Counted from the first letter of the stretch, positions 1 to 11,904 are shown. The stretch is 59,550 bases of DNA from Lingula anatina (GCF_001039355.2 NW_019775438.1:89343-148892), one strand, 5' to 3'. Numbers and translations are program-made. Notes: generated from the sequence alone by a model not told the origin.

Positions 1-142
1 ACGAGTTCCATGTAATCCCAAAAAGCCAAGCGAGCAACATTACATTCACAAACGTAAACCAAGAACAAATAAATGTGCTGCGATCTAAATGTCGTCAGAG
101 CAACGGTAAGCATCTTTTCTCCTCCCCCGTCCTCCGAATAGG

Positions 143-181
<39 letters not shown>

Positions 182-679
182 AAACGTACTAAACAAACTG
201 ACAGTATGGCACCACGTGTTCACTCATATTGATATCATACACCTTTAGTGTACAGACACAGCCTGCCTTTTTCTCATATGTGCACTTTCAATGGGCCTGA
301 ATGTAATTGTAAAATTTAAACTAACGGTACATATGAAGCAGTATATAGAATTGCCCTAGGATGACATTTTTTGTTAGGGGAATAAAAAATAAAGGCACAG
401 CCATGAGAATTGGCTAAAACGACTCAACTCCCGATGTTTTTTTGTTTTTTTTTTTTTTTTTTTGCTCACGAAGGTGTCATTATATTTACTTGTCCTTATT
501 ATACACCTGTATTACATTTACACTGTCTTCTTTCAGTGCCAGAGATACAAGTGATGATATACAACAAGTGGTACCTGAGAGTACTCTTTGAGAACCCGTT
601 CCGAAGCATTTTGTTTCTCAGCATCCTCCATATTGTGAGCATCATCCTTCACGGCGCGATCTTCATCCACACAGTTTGA
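1..679 (+). CDS. Tandem membrane-protein family, copy 0 (3' part: exons 4 and 5)
   Basis: The window opens inside exon 4 of the first family member. Exon 4 runs from base 1 (frame: codons at 3-5, 6-8 and so on) to 105, before the donor gtaagc. Exon 5 runs 537-679 after tttcag and ends in TGA. The exon 4 peptide contains SQASNITF and NQEQINVL, aligning with the same exon of copies 1-3; exon 5 contains NPFRSILFLSILHIVS, the conserved last membrane segment. The intron is phase 1, as in every copy. After the membrane segment the tail is only a few residues (ending FIHTV), the shortest in the family. Exons 1-3 lie outside the window, so whether the gene is intact cannot be judged. Function unknown. 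Confidence 0.72.
147..179. repeat. (CT)n microsatellite in intron 4 of copy 0
   Basis: Pure CT run about 40 bp after the exon 4 donor. CT runs sit at the corresponding place in copies 1 and 3, so the tract probably predates duplication. Confidence 0.9.
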
Positions 680-2390
680 ACAAATTGCTGTAAATCTAAT
701 AGTTTTGACTGCATATTTTGTAATTTAGTAACAATTCTGGAGTATCCGGGATATCAGGATCATGGTACCTCTACCACGGTCACAGATTGATTTTTGATAG
801 ATATGTCTTTAGATAAATAGACGATAATTTTGTTCTCTGTTCTCTCGCGATAAAGAAGAGCACACATATTTTCCGTGGGCCTACATGGTAATGTGTAGGA
901 TCAGGGTGGGGTGTGGGATATTTGACTGTCACGTCGCTTAAAATGACCGGTATGGTGACATCCCCAGAAATGCACTGCATGACGTCACGCCTAGCCCACT
1001 GCGCATGCGTGCATTTTTAATGAGTTGCTAGATTGCCAAAGGAAAATGAATGGGTTCGCGATTCGTGGGTAATTCGTGAGAATTGACAAACTATTGGCCT
1101 GATGCCGATAGACAGAAACGCTGTGCTATGCTTCAAGCAACTCCTGACCAAAAATCGCTAGGGTTTTTTTTTTTTTAATTCTGTTGTACACACGTACTAA
1201 GAGGTTTGCCGTATATTGCCTAGCCTACCCTCAGCAAAACGCAAATATTTTCAGTAATAGTTATTTTAGACGGTAAATTCACTCAGTAACAAAGGCAAAT
1301 TAATTCGTTGCCGATAGCACCAGCAGATAGCAGCACCATACAGAGTCTGATTAAAAACTTTCATGGCAATTGAAGATTTTTACCACTGTACAAAGGAGTC
1401 CAAAAAGAGCACTTGCCACAAATGTACAACTGCCCAGTGCAAGGCCAAGAATTCAATCAGTATTTTCAATCATATTATCAGATTCTACATAAATTGACTG
1501 ACCATATCACTACTCAGTATTCAACTAATTTCTTAATCCAAAATTCCTATCATAATTTAATAATTATGCAAAATTCTTCTTCCATATTGCTATTTATTTA
1601 AATTTTTAATGCTGCAACTGTTCCAAAATAATCTTGTAGTAAAAGAAAATGCAAATAAGAAGTGGAAGACTCATTTCACCCACATTATTCAATTATTTGA
1701 ATATAAAAAGAATAAGATCACGATTTAACAAATTAAAATAATCTTTCATGAACTCTCACGAATAACATATTAAACAAAAATAAAAGTTATAAATCAGTGG
1801 TATTGGCTTATACTGGAATGATCTCTGCACATCATTAGTACCTGACTTGGTACAGTATAGTTACTACTTGGATACAGAGTTAGATTTAATAATGTAACAA
1901 TAAGAACAATATATATTATAATTATTAACTTATCTGCACATATCAGACGCTTGTTACCATGAACTAACACTACTTGACAATGGGCTGAGCACTTATCACA
2001 GAGTCTGTGTGCGATGCCATTCTTGTGCTGTGATTGGTTAGTTGAGTCACGTGAAGCCCTACTGTTGCGCCCTCGCGTATCGCGTGAATGCTGCACATTT
2101 CTGGTCATGAATTTTTTTCTTTGGGGGGAGGGAAAGGGAGCATGGATGGAAAATCCACATGTACCGTATTATTTGCCCCCCCCCCCTACGCCACCCCTCA
2201 AACACACCAAATAATTTAAAGTAAATTCTGCACTATATACCTTTGATTTGATGTTGTCTGCGGTGTGTTGTTAGCCTAACACATATCTTTATTTGGCCAT
2301 TTGAACATTAAAAGAAACTTACTATTTGAGTTACACACACACACACGAATCTTCTCAACAAGCACATGAATGTGATTGGTGTTTTAAAAA
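680..2390. other. Intergenic spacer, no gene seen
   Basis: AT-rich DNA with no convincing exon. The stretch 780-835 resembles 29165-29235 (shared phrase gatatgtctttagataaa), suggesting an old dispersed repeat. Only homopolymer and low-complexity pieces are otherwise visible. Confidence 0.5.
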
Positions 2391-2397
2391 GAGAGGG

Positions 2398-2470
2398 AAA
2401 TGGTCACACCCAACACAATGACCAGTTTATCACATCTATTGCAATAAATAAAGTGTCACCTCTATCAAAA
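2398..2470 (+). repeat. Array-associated 75-80 bp repeat, copy a
   Basis: Sequence of the type tggtcacacccaacacaatg, then a run ending near gcaataaataaagt and caccTCT. Close relatives are at 6290-6365, 11763-11838 and 24112-24190. In copies 1 and 2 it lies 350-600 bp upstream of the start codon, so it belongs to the duplicated unit. Here it has no gene directly downstream. Confidence 0.6.
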
Positions 2471-2769
2471 CGGTAGCCGTATATCATCTCTTCCACCGCT
2501 GCCAAAAGCCGACCGAGCGCAAGGGTCTCTATCCTATAACTAGGGATTTACTCGCCCCACCCCATATAATAGCCTCGAAATAAAAGGTGATATCGCTATT
2601 CGCAATTCGCGATGCTTTCGTGTTACGGAGTCCTGAGTGGAGATGAAAAAGGAATTCTGCCTGCCACCAGGATCATCAGTTGTTTTAATAATGACGTGTT
2701 TTGTCATTCGATTTGTCATTCGATGAACTTTTGCCTTAACAAAGCAGAACAAATGTATTTACTGAATTC

Positions 2770-3300
2770 AAAAATACTCCTGGCATTTCAAACAGTTTTT
2801 TTTTTTTTTTTTTGCTCTTATTTTCCTATTTCATATTTTATATTCTATGATACTATTACTTATAATGCTAGATATAATTTATTTGTACATGTACAAACAA
2901 AAATGATAATCTAAAGTAAATAAACACACTATCTTTGGTGTTATATACGATATGTTCTTAATTGTAATAGAACCATTTGAATACCAAAACATTTTGTATA
3001 CGATGTTCATTACCTCCACAAAGAAGGTTATGTTTTCAACCTTGTTTGTCTGTTTGTTTGTTCTCTTGTCTGTCATTAACATAACTCAAAAAGTTATGGA
3101 CCGATTTTGATCAATAATCAATCAATAATCAATAATAATAAAAAAAATCGCTGAGGTCTGCGCTCTCGGAGTGCTTTTTTAGTTAATGATGGTTTCAATG
3201 AGGAAAGCAACATAAATACATGCGTATATATTGTTGTGTTGTGTGTGCTTTGGGAGGGCAATCGGTTATAATATCGCAACGGTATACGCTTCCTTTTGCG
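2770..3300 (+). repeat. Family spacer repeat, orphan unit 1
   Basis: Contains the ordered phrases found in each spacer: a fragment like ggcatttcaaacag, then atgctagatata, then aatgataatctaaagtaaat, then aatgatggtttcaat. Related units occur at 3510-3790, 11145-11480, 16135-16620 and 23290-23780. Units 1 and 2 lie back to back with no gene between them. Confidence 0.55.
3010..3175 (+). mobile_element. Dispersed short repeat (acctcc...gttatg / ggtctgcgctctcggagtgc type)
   Basis: Begins near tacctccacaaagaaggtta, has a T/G-rich tgtctgtttgtttg section, then aaaaagttatggaccgattt, and ends with gaggtctgcgctctcggagtg. I know this layout as a non-coding repeat common in marine invertebrate genomes but cannot name it. 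Other pieces are at 18745-18905 and 53452-53662. Confidence 0.55.
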
Positions 3301-3509
3301 AAATATATTATCTTTTCCACCAAGAATGCAATGAATACAGGTTGCGTAACGAGCAAATCACATCGACGCGAAACGAATCTCCTGAATAGCGGGTTCAATG
3401 CCATTTGCGCGCGGGCATATTTAATTGTTTCCTTCTGGCCAAACGTGACAGGGTTTCTTCAGCAAAAAATGTCCATAATAATAATGCTATATTTACTGAT
3501 ATTTAAAGT

Positions 3510-3790
3510 GCCCCCGGCATTCCAGTTATATTTTGCTTTTAAATATTTTTCTTATACAGTCTATGATACATGTATTACAACCCAAACATATGATGCAAGA
3601 TATGATATACATGTACTTGCACACAGAAAAAGATAATCTTAAGTAAATAAGCACAATCTCGTTGATGTAATTTTTAATTAGATCTACCGTAAATGATGGC
3701 TTGATACTTATAATTAGGAAAGCAATAAGAATGTGTTATAATTTCATTTTTCTTTTTTGATATTTGGGTCTTATAACGGGAAAGTATACA
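3510..3790 (+). repeat. Family spacer repeat, orphan unit 2
   Basis: Repeats the unit 1 phrases (ggcattccag, atgatgcaagatatgatata, gataatcttaagtaaata, aatgatggctt) in the same order and strand. It directly follows unit 1, as expected if a family member between them was deleted. Confidence 0.5.
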
Positions 3791-4137
3791 TCTTCGCAAT
3801 ATACAACATTGGTCAAAAAGGTTGTCCCTCCCCCATTTCCATGTACTTTTATTTACTAATGGTCACCTCACAGATGTAAATTGTTAGAAATATTGTTTTT
3901 TACTACAGATACCGTGTCTAACATGAATAATGGTTAAAATAATACAAAATAGTGGTGAAAATATACACATTTTGTACCATTTAGTAAAATTAATAAGAGG
4001 TACCCCCCTCTGTAACTTCTACAGATGTAAAGAAATGTCAATTAAATTGAAAAGACGCCATCAAATGTCACCAAATTCACACACAATTAGCATTAGGGTG
4101 TGCTCGTTAAAGGTCAGGTGCCTAACAGCGTGTGCAT

Positions 4138-4530
4138 CTACCGCGTACTGCAATTATCTCCTGTAGACGGCGCGACAAGCTTTCAACACGGGTAACAATT
4201 CTGTTATGTGGGATATTGTCCCATTCATCCTAAAGTGCGTGGCGGCATTGGTCCAGATTATTTAGGAATTGGTTCTCCTCTGCAATGCACATACCAATAA
4301 ATGCCACAGGTGCTCAGTAGGCTTAATATCAGGGCTCAAAGACGGTTGTCCCATCCTCAGAGCCCTGTGCTTCTGCAACAAATCGCCTGCCTGAAGAGAG
4401 ATGTGAGCAAGTGCCTTGTCACATTGAAGCCAGTAGCAACCCTGAAGTCACCTCTTGCAAATGGACTGAGATTTCTGTTGAGAATGTTACAGTAAAATGC
4501 CCCTGTTACGTTTTGTTCCAAAAGAAACAA
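4138..4530 (-). mobile_element. Tc1/mariner-like transposase remnant, left arm (minus)
   Basis: Read on the minus strand this stretch gives SPDIKPTEHLW, the hallmark around the last acidic residue of Tc1-like DDE transposases, followed by a piece resembling the usual C-terminal end (RRLQEIIAV). It carries no complete ORF. It is the inverted partner of 5640-6010; the outermost bases (gtactgcaattatctcctgt and onward) match the reverse complement of 5915-6008 almost perfectly. Confidence 0.7.
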
Positions 4531-4531
4531 T

Positions 4532-5465
4532 GTACTAATACCTTGGACTTGGACTAATGTTCGCATTGGCAATGTGTCTGTGAAAGCATCTGTCAGTGCG
4601 AGAAATTTAGGTGTGCTTTTTGATTCAGCTGGGATCTTTGACAAGCATATAGACAATGTTTGTAAGTCGGCATTTTTTTCACTGTGGAGAATAGGGAAGA
4701 TTCGGAATATACTAAATATAGAAACAACTACAAAATTAATTCATGCTTTTATTACATCAAAACTAGATTATTGCAACAGTATTCTTTTTGGGGTGAGTGA
4801 CAGTAAATTGAAAAAAATCCAATTGATTCAAAATTCAGCGGCCAGATTAGTTAAAAAGATAAGGAACCAGAGCTTGGATCATATCACTCCAGTGTTAAAG
4901 GAATTGCATTGGCTGCCAATCAAACAAAGAATTTTATTCAAAGTGTTGTGCATAATTTTTAGAGCTTTTAAAGAAAACACACCTGGTTATATTGCACATC
5001 TAATTCGGTCATCTGAACCACGCAGGTTAACAAGAAACTCTTTTGAAAACAATTTTATACTCAATCACTGTGAAATAGACAGAAAGTGCAACAAATTCTA
5101 TGGAGACCGGGCTTTTACTGTTTATGCTCCAAAATCGTGGAACAAATTGCCTTTTAGTATCAGAGCTGAAAGTGACTATAATACTTTTAAAGCCTGCCTT
5201 AAAACTCATCTTTTTAAAGAATTTTATGGTTAGTGTTCCTTTAAACCTTTTAGTTGTTTATCATTTATTAAGAGTGAGCTTGGGTTAATTTTAGTAGTAT
5301 TTCAAAGTTATATCAATAAATTTTCTCTGCTTTCTTTAATTAATTTTATCAGTAAATGTTAAAGTATTTTAGTATTGTTATTTTTAGACTTTTAATTATT
5401 TGTAAAGTGCATTGAAATGTAAAAAATGGAATGCGCTATATAAGAAATAAATATTATTATTACTT
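4532..5465 (+). mobile_element. L2/CR1-like non-LTR retrotransposon, 5'-truncated 3' end
   Basis: A 219-codon ORF (4574-5233) matches the C-terminal part of L2/CR1-type reverse transcriptases: RNLGVLFDS, a LIHAFITSKLDYCNS block, IQNSAARLVKK, and LHWLPIKQRI, which follow the catalytic palm. The catalytic YADD region and endonuclease are absent, so this is a 5'-truncated, dead copy. The non-coding tail ends with gcgctatataagaaataaat and a short ATT repeat, as is usual for the 3' end of this group. It sits between the two inverted Tc1-like arms. Confidence 0.85.
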
Positions 5466-5479
5466 TTCTCCAAATGCGG

Positions 5480-6010
5480 ACTGATCTAACACCTCAGGCG
5501 ATATTATCCTACACACACCCTTCCAAGAGGCATTTTAACATGTCTATGGACCTCATTGGACCATCGATGGGATACAAGAAATAAATTGATTCTGCATCAA
5601 AACAGACTCCCTTCCAGTGATGGATGGCCAAGTTCAGGTGCCTGTGCATCACTGAATGTAGCATTCTCAGCTGATATCTCATTCAATCTTCAAGAACTGA
5701 CTTTAAGGTTAACTCCAGGTTTCAGCATGACCGCACACTTGCTCACACCTCTCGCCTGGCAAGTGTTTGTTGAAGAAACACAATGCTCTAAGGATGGATT
5801 CACCATCTTCGAGCCCTGATATTAAACTTACTAATCAAATGTGACATGAAATGGATTGTGCAATGCAAAGGAGAACCAATCCCATAAAACCGTGGAGCAA
5901 CTCCTCCAACTTGTTTAAGAAGAATGGGACAATATCCCACAAAACAGAATTGTACCCGTGTTGAAGGCTTGTCGCGCCGTCTACAGGAGATAATTGCAGT
6001 ACGCAATGTT
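5480..6010 (+). mobile_element. Tc1/mariner-like transposase remnant, right arm (plus)
   Basis: Plus-strand reading with frameshifts gives a DGQVQV-like piece, RMDSPSSSPDIKLT, then NGTISHKTE-like and RRLQEIIAV-like pieces, in the order expected of a Tc1-like transposase C-terminal half. Stops and frameshifts make it a relic. From about 5640 to 6008 it is the inverted copy of 4141-4500. Confidence 0.7.
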
Positions 6011-6289
6011 GTATTTTCTTTTTAACAAATTGGAACAAACAATATTAAAGCATCTCGCAAACAGTATCAAAAGTTCTTAAACAGAAATATATAAGTGTGC
6101 TAATAAATAGAAAATAACCAGCCAATTTCCCATACATGCATCTTTGTACTATATAAAATTATGAGAAGTTAAACTACATTATACAGTATCAGTTTATCGC
6201 TCAATCTATTGACAAAATAAATTATATTGAAATTACAGAACTGATAAATTTTTTGTAAACGAATGCAGTTGTAGTGAATTAAGCAGAGG

Positions 6290-6365
6290 ACAATGGTCAC
6301 ATCCAGCACAAGGGCCACCTTGTCAAACCTGCTGCAATAAATGAAGTTTCACTTCTGCCGCATAT
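6290..6365 (+). repeat. Array-associated 75-80 bp repeat, copy b
   Basis: Matches 2398-2470 (caatggtcacatccagcaca and then gcaataaatgaagtttcac). It lies about 600 bp upstream of the copy 1 start codon. Confidence 0.6.
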
Positions 6366-6699
6366 ATTTCTTTCGCCCGTATGACCCATATATTATATGA
6401 AGTCATCAGATTTTGATTACTCTGCTGAACCGTATTTCTAACTTATTTGAGTTGAAAATCCAAGCACTATTTATTTATGGTAAGTTTAATGGATTCATCA
6501 TGTGACTTCTTTTAATCAGCCCACATCTATTATATTGAATAAATACATTTATCCAACATACATTGTATGCCTACCCATTGATAACGGCTGATATTCAAAC
6601 AAACAAAAGAAAACCATTCTATAACTGCAGTATGCATTCAAAGTCAGTGTTTTTGATCAAACAATGTTACTTCAAGACGCCATGTTTACCTTTACGGTT

Positions 6700-6896
6700 G
6701 ATAAACATGTAGGTGAAGCACGGGGCAAAAACGAAAGAAGGCTGTGTTGCGCTGTTATTATCCATTTAGTTAATCCCTTGCTCCATTTCTGTTTATTCCT
6801 TCAGCAGTGGGGTAAAAAAATTAACCTAAAGTGACAGCTGCATTTAAAGCATACCAAACAGACAGATCCTCGTCGGAGTAAACTGCCACACACAGC
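6700..6896 (+). promoter_or_regulatory. Conserved promoter/5'UTR region of copy 1
   Basis: The 200 bp before the ATG are conserved with 11905-12114 and 17065-17292. Shared phrases in order are taggtgaagcacggg, aaaacgaaag, ttattatccattt, tttctgttta, and just before the ATG accaaacagacag, cctcgtcgga and aaactgccacac. No classical TATA box at a fixed distance was seen. Conservation beyond the coding exon suggests a retained promoter or leader, although recent duplication alone could explain it. Confidence 0.5.
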
Positions 6897-8992
6897 ATGG
6901 CACACCCAACAGGCGGAGCTGCAATTCACACACAGGCTACAGCTGCTACAAGTATCTACATTGAGGATACAACAAAAAGTGTGTCGTTAGCTTCAGGGTA
7001 TGTATTTTGAAACTCAACAATTTTTCAGAATATTTAGGGAGAATGAGAATTAATACGCTCCCAAAATACAACTACCACCATAAGATAATCTAATTATTAA
7101 AAACACATCGGTGTGACAGGAATGGCAGTCCTGGGTCCCATATGACTAGGTAAGTGTTAGCGGGAGTATTAAGGATAGTATATGGGACGAATGTCACCTG
7201 TACAAATGGAGAATGGACTACGGTTCCTAGCGGACTATTATTCCTGTCACACCGTTTCATTTAGTTTTTATCTCAATTAAGTAGTCTACATATGTGTGGT
7301 CTCACATTTACACTTCAAATTAATTTTTATACGCGATTTATCCAAGTATTAGTCGCCACTAAAGTTTGTAACACGTAAAGAAACACTTTTTAATGGTAAC
7401 TATGGAATAAAATAAATCAATTTAGATGACTATTGTTTATCACCGTGATATAGCTATTTTCACATTTTAAAATTAGATGGGGTGTCCGATTACTGTTGAT
7501 CATCTGTATGTCTTAATTTCCAGTCCATACAATCAACACAACTTCGCTGTTATAAATGCTATACGAACGAAGGCCGATAACAATGCATCCGAACCCAGTT
7601 TTACCAAGATTCTGCCCTGGGGAGGACGGTCCCATGACGAAGGGTGTATGGACGGTTGCTGTGGCAAAATGACTTGGTATGCCGTGGTCGCTTTCCCTTT
7701 TGCTGTGACCGTGGTAAGTTATGATTTCATATGCAACCTGTTGTTTATTGAAATATGTTTTAGGACTATGGGTTGCTACACTTAAAATCCGAAATTTGCT
7801 AAATCAAAAATAAAATTAAACACCCAGGCCTTGGCCTGCACCTCTCGACCAAATGTCAACACTTTAATTCTTGTAACATGTGTGTTGATTTGACATAGTG
7901 TGTGCAAACAGCCCTGTGACGGCCGAATTCTTCGTCCATCGTCTTTTGATCTCCAATATGAAATGGCAAAAGCTCCATCTGTCCAATGCGTATCAAAAGG
8001 GAGGTAAACGTCAGTAATGCCAAAATCTATTTTACTGAGGTAGCTAGTACCCAGGCAAGAACAGAAAGGCATGTAGTACTCAAAATTCTATTACAAAGAG
8101 GTAAACTTTTCATATGACGGCTATTTTGGACAGCGTGTTTGAACAGAGAATAATGTTAGCCTGACACCTAACCCTACTCCCATTTAAGAAGGGTAAGGTA
8201 AAATATCTCCAAATATCCGAGCAGCTAGAAGAGTTAATTCACTTCCTTCGATTTTAGAGTTACTTGTTTATGTGTACATGTACTTGGATAAAAGTAAATC
8301 TACATGATGTATCTATTCCAAAGCTGAAGCCGATAATTTGTTTGGTCAATGATAGCAAATGTTGATGTACTTTGAGAGAAAACATGGCTGACAAAAGCAT
8401 GAGTGACCATAGAGTCACTTCTCAACGGAACAGCTTATTTGCATTTCTTCACATCTACGCATTTTCTGTCTCAGCTCTTATATTCGGCATGTTCACAAAA
8501 CTGTGTTTTTGGCTTCCTTGTGAAATGAAATGTGCCCCATTATAAAGTCATGTATAAAACTAGCCAAGTATATATTACAGTTTAAACCATATCAAAGCAA
8601 AAACGATTACATAGCTTTTTGCAAAAGACAAATACAAATTTGATATTTGGACTAAACAATGTATTAATAGAAAGCTATTTCACATATAAACATACACACA
8701 CATTAACCCAACCATTCAGTTTCACTTCATTTCTAGTTTCTGAATAGACACTGTGTTTATTAAGATATATTGCAGTCATTCTATTGTTTGTCTTTCAGCT
8801 TGGGTGGTTGAATAGTGGAAGTTATATCCCTTACATTTTTATGGTTGGACTTTGCCTGCTACTGGTTTGGCACATAGCAGCAATGGTCATCATCAAGGTC
8901 AACCAAAGCCGATTTGAGTCAAACGATACTTGGTACCTTATAAAAGTAGGTTCCTCAGCAATTGGAATAAAAGCAAAAATCTGCCTGCTCTT

Positions 8993-9065
<73 letters not shown>

Positions 9066-9580
9066 GACATTTTAGTATTATGGTAACAGTGTTAAATTTA
9101 ATCATGCTTCCATTTTGCTTTTGAGTGTTAGGTATCATAACTCTAAAATATGCCGGGTATTTATATTATTCTCTGTGGTTACGCTATTGAATAAAGATAT
9201 ATACATATATAAAGATATATACATATTCTGTATATCTGCTTGTTTCACCAAAACGAAATCCATTATTCATTCAGCATTCATTCCAAGAAGTTAAGTTTAA
9301 AAAAACGGACGGACCTAATGGAACATGTAGCAAATACAGGATTTTCTTTTAATTTCATAGTTAAATACAAATGAGAGGATCAATGGCTACATCAACGCAT
9401 TCTTTAAAATCACAGCAAGCCAGGCGAACCGCATCACATTCTCAGGTGTTGCAGTGAGCCAAGCACAAATTAATATGTTGCGGTATCAATTTCAGCATAA
9501 TCAGGGTAAGCATTAGTTCTGTCATGTACCAGTGGCTTCCTCTCTGCCATCCTCCTGCTCCCCATTCTACAGCCCTCTCA

Positions 9581-9620
<40 letters not shown>

Positions 9621-9998
9621 GTACATGCAAGTGCTAACATATTGTAGAACAAAAAGTCTGAAGCATTTGTAAGAGTGCCCAAAAAATAACGGTGCACCTA
9701 TTGTTTAAACATAGATTTCATTAAAATAATTTTAAATTTCTGTATCACCAACATCAACAACATCAACGATTTATTTTAAGGTGACATGACTTTGACTTAC
9801 TATTTCCATAACTTGTATTTTATCTGTATCATTTTAGTGGCAGAGATCCACGTGATGTTATACAACTGGACGTACCAAATCAGACGCTTTAGCGTTCCGT
9901 TCCGAAGCATTTTCTTTGTCAGCATCCTCTACATTGCGAGCCTGGTCCTTCACGGCATGTACTTCATTAACGACCCCAATGATCAAAATAGGTATTAA
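6897..9998 (+). CDS. Tandem membrane-protein family, copy 1 (complete, 5 exons, 247 aa)
   Basis: Exons: 6897-6997, 7524-7713, 8799-8945, 9361-9505, 9838-9998 (stop TAA). All introns are GT-AG; phases are 2, 0, 0, 1. I do not recognise the family. Exon 1 gives the leader MAHPTGGAAIHTQ, with no signal peptide. Exon 2 holds a polar region with ILPWGGR and a Cys-rich patch (CMDGCCG), then WYAVVAFPFAVTV. Exon 3 completes hydrophobic segment 1 (about residues 85-101) and carries segment 2 (106-131) ending in WHIAAMVIIKVN. Exon 4 is a polar loop with SQAQINML. Exon 5 begins VAEIHVMLYN and has segment 3 (about 218-238), preceded by VPFRSI. N-glycosylation sites NDT and NWT suggest that the exon 3-5 loop faces outward. 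A faint caveolin-like hairpin flavour was considered but is not supported by motifs. Confidence 0.82.
7109..7254. mobile_element. 146-bp MITE-like element in intron 1 of copy 1
   Basis: Perfect 15-bp terminal inverted repeats, cggtgtgacaggaat at the left and its reverse complement at the right. There is no ORF. No obvious target duplication is seen at these ends. It is absent from intron 1 of copies 2 and 3. Confidence 0.75.
8998..9063. repeat. (TA)n microsatellite in intron 3 of copy 1
   Basis: About 65 bp of uninterrupted TA directly downstream of the exon 3 donor region. Confidence 0.95.
9584..9618. repeat. (CT)n microsatellite in intron 4 of copy 1
   Basis: CT run in the first 120 bp of intron 4, the position also occupied by CT runs in copies 0 and 3. 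Confidence 0.9.
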
Positions 9999-10097
9999 TT
10001 CAAACCGTTAGACATACCAACATATGAACATTATTCCGTATATCAACCAGGGTTGACTATTCCTTTTGTACTTCTGTGAGATCCCTGGTGTATCATA

Positions 10098-10598
10098 TAC
10101 GTATGTAAAGCCTCTCTTCTGGTCCTCAAATCAAGTTCGGTCCCTTGGTTCTAAACTGTTTATCAGAGGCTCTGTTCTGGTCTTACACCTGTTAATGTCC
10201 ATCATGACGTGTTCTAACGCGTTCCCCAAACGTGTCCTTGGCTGACTCTATTATGGTCTGCAATATTTGAGGTTTAAAACTTTGAGAGGCTACCAAAAAA
10301 CGTACATAAACTGAATGTTGGAAAGAAATGCATTTCAATTATTTAAATTGTATCATATTTGCTATAATATANCCCCTCCCCCGAAAGTCATACTGGCAGG
10401 TTTCCAAATGAAGACTATACCGCAGAAAAAGTTTGGGGCCCAAAAAAGAGCCAGCCAAGGACACGTTTGGGGAACACGTTAGAACACGTCATGATGGACA
10501 TTAACAGGTGTAGGACCAGAACAGAGCCTCTGGTAAACAGTTTAGAACCAAGGGACCGAACTTGATTTGAGGACCAGAAGAGAGGCTTTACATACGTA
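10098..10598. mobile_element. Long inverted repeat, about 152-bp arms around a 197-bp centre
   Basis: Left arm 10098-10249 pairs with right arm 10447-10598 with few mismatches (for example tacgtatgtaaagcctctct against its complement at the right end; the arms also share cccaaacgtgtccttggctg). The centre contains an N at 10371. It lies 100 bp after the copy 1 stop. The right side continues into unrelated-looking DNA with a minus-strand ORF (10415-10699) that I do not recognise. A foldback transposon or an old inverted duplication would both fit. Confidence 0.75.
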
Positions 10599-10699
10599 GG
10601 CCATGAATATTGACGTACCGTCCAATATTTCGTCAAGACCACCAAAAAGGCAGAGGTGTGCTTCATTGTGCCAGAGGGAAACCATTGAAACGTATACAC

Positions 10700-11760
10700 A
10701 GCGAATGACTCTGAGCCAATTAGGCTGAGAAATTGTTATGGTATTAACCCCAAAAACGATTTAGTAATGAAAGCATATATAACCGTTAACCTATGTAGAG
10801 GCTACGATATATGATTGGGCTGTTTGGGAGTGACTCTGTTTAAATAAAATGGGAAAAGATATAGAGATGATGATTTTCGTTACTGATCCTTACGAGAAAA
10901 TATATACAAATGTGTTTTATTATGATATTAGTAAATGTCAAGTTATGTATAAGTAATGTGTGGCGTATACTATTGTTTGAAGTGAACTGATGTAATATTT
11001 ATATTTTTCACATACAACTATAAATATGAAATTGGTTCCACTACAAAGCACACTGACAGAGGGAATGTTGAGGGCATGTTTTTCTTGATAAACCTAACCT
11101 TCAACCTGTGATGTAAGATCAAATACATTTACAGATTTCAAAAATACACCGGGTATTTCAGACAGGTTTTGATTTTTTTATATTTGTGATTAATTATACT
11201 ACCTGCGATTCTATTGATCACAAGTCAAACGTATGATGCAAGATGTGATATATTCAAACACACAAAATAATAATCTAAAGTAAATATATCGTTGGTGTTA
11301 CATGCATTTTTTTTCTTTAGTATAGAGCCACTTGAACGCTTGAAGTCTGACTATTTGAAAACAACATGTAGAACATGCGTAGAACATTCTTTAATGATGG
11401 CTTCAATAAACATTAAGGGATATAAATTTATTATTCTTTCTTTTTGTTTCTTGATTATTGGTTCTGATATCGGATTAATATACATTTGATCCAAGAAATT
11501 TAATTTCTTTACAACATAGAGCAACAAAAAATAGTAAAGCAAACATTACCAAATGTTCTTGAACAGAAGTATATAAGTTAGTTTGTTAATGTACTGATTT
11601 ATCAACAGTCAATTTTGCTGGACAATCCTTCTTACATAAACAGAACGTAAAACTAAATTATACCAGCATGGGTTTATTTTAAAACTTTTGGCAAAAGAAC
11701 ATATTAAAATTACAGAAATGATTTTTTAATGTACATGAATGCAGTTGTTGTTAATTAACC
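10700..11760. other. Spacer between copies 1 and 2
   Basis: AT-rich, no exon seen. Positions 11145-11480 hold another unit of the family spacer repeat (gtatttcagacaggttttga, atgatgcaagatgtgata, ataatctaaagtaaat, aatgatggcttcaataaa). Confidence 0.5.
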
Positions 11761-11762
11761 AG

Positions 11763-11838
11763 AGGACAATAATCACATCCAAAACAAAGACCACCTTGGC
11801 AAATCCACTGCAATGAATTTAGTTTCACCTCTGCCGCA
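11763..11838 (+). repeat. Array-associated 75-80 bp repeat, copy c
   Basis: Related to 2398-2470 and 6290-6365 (acaataatcacatccaaaac, then gcaatgaatttagtttcacc). It is 280-350 bp upstream of the copy 2 start. Confidence 0.55.
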
Positions 11839-11904
11839 AAGGCTTATACGTTAACCATTTCTTTCGCCCGTATGACCCATTTGTTGTTTTTACCATTACA
11901 ACTG

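Noticed and set aside
7524-8945. Caveolin relationship for the tandem family
   Set aside because: The paired hydrophobic segments and a Trp-His pair recall a caveolin hairpin, but the caveolin signature and scaffolding motifs are not seen.
10415-10699. Minus-strand 94-codon ORF over the 10.1-10.6 kb palindrome
   Set aside because: A weak resemblance to transposase text was considered, but no diagnostic motif is present, so it is covered by the inverted-repeat entry.
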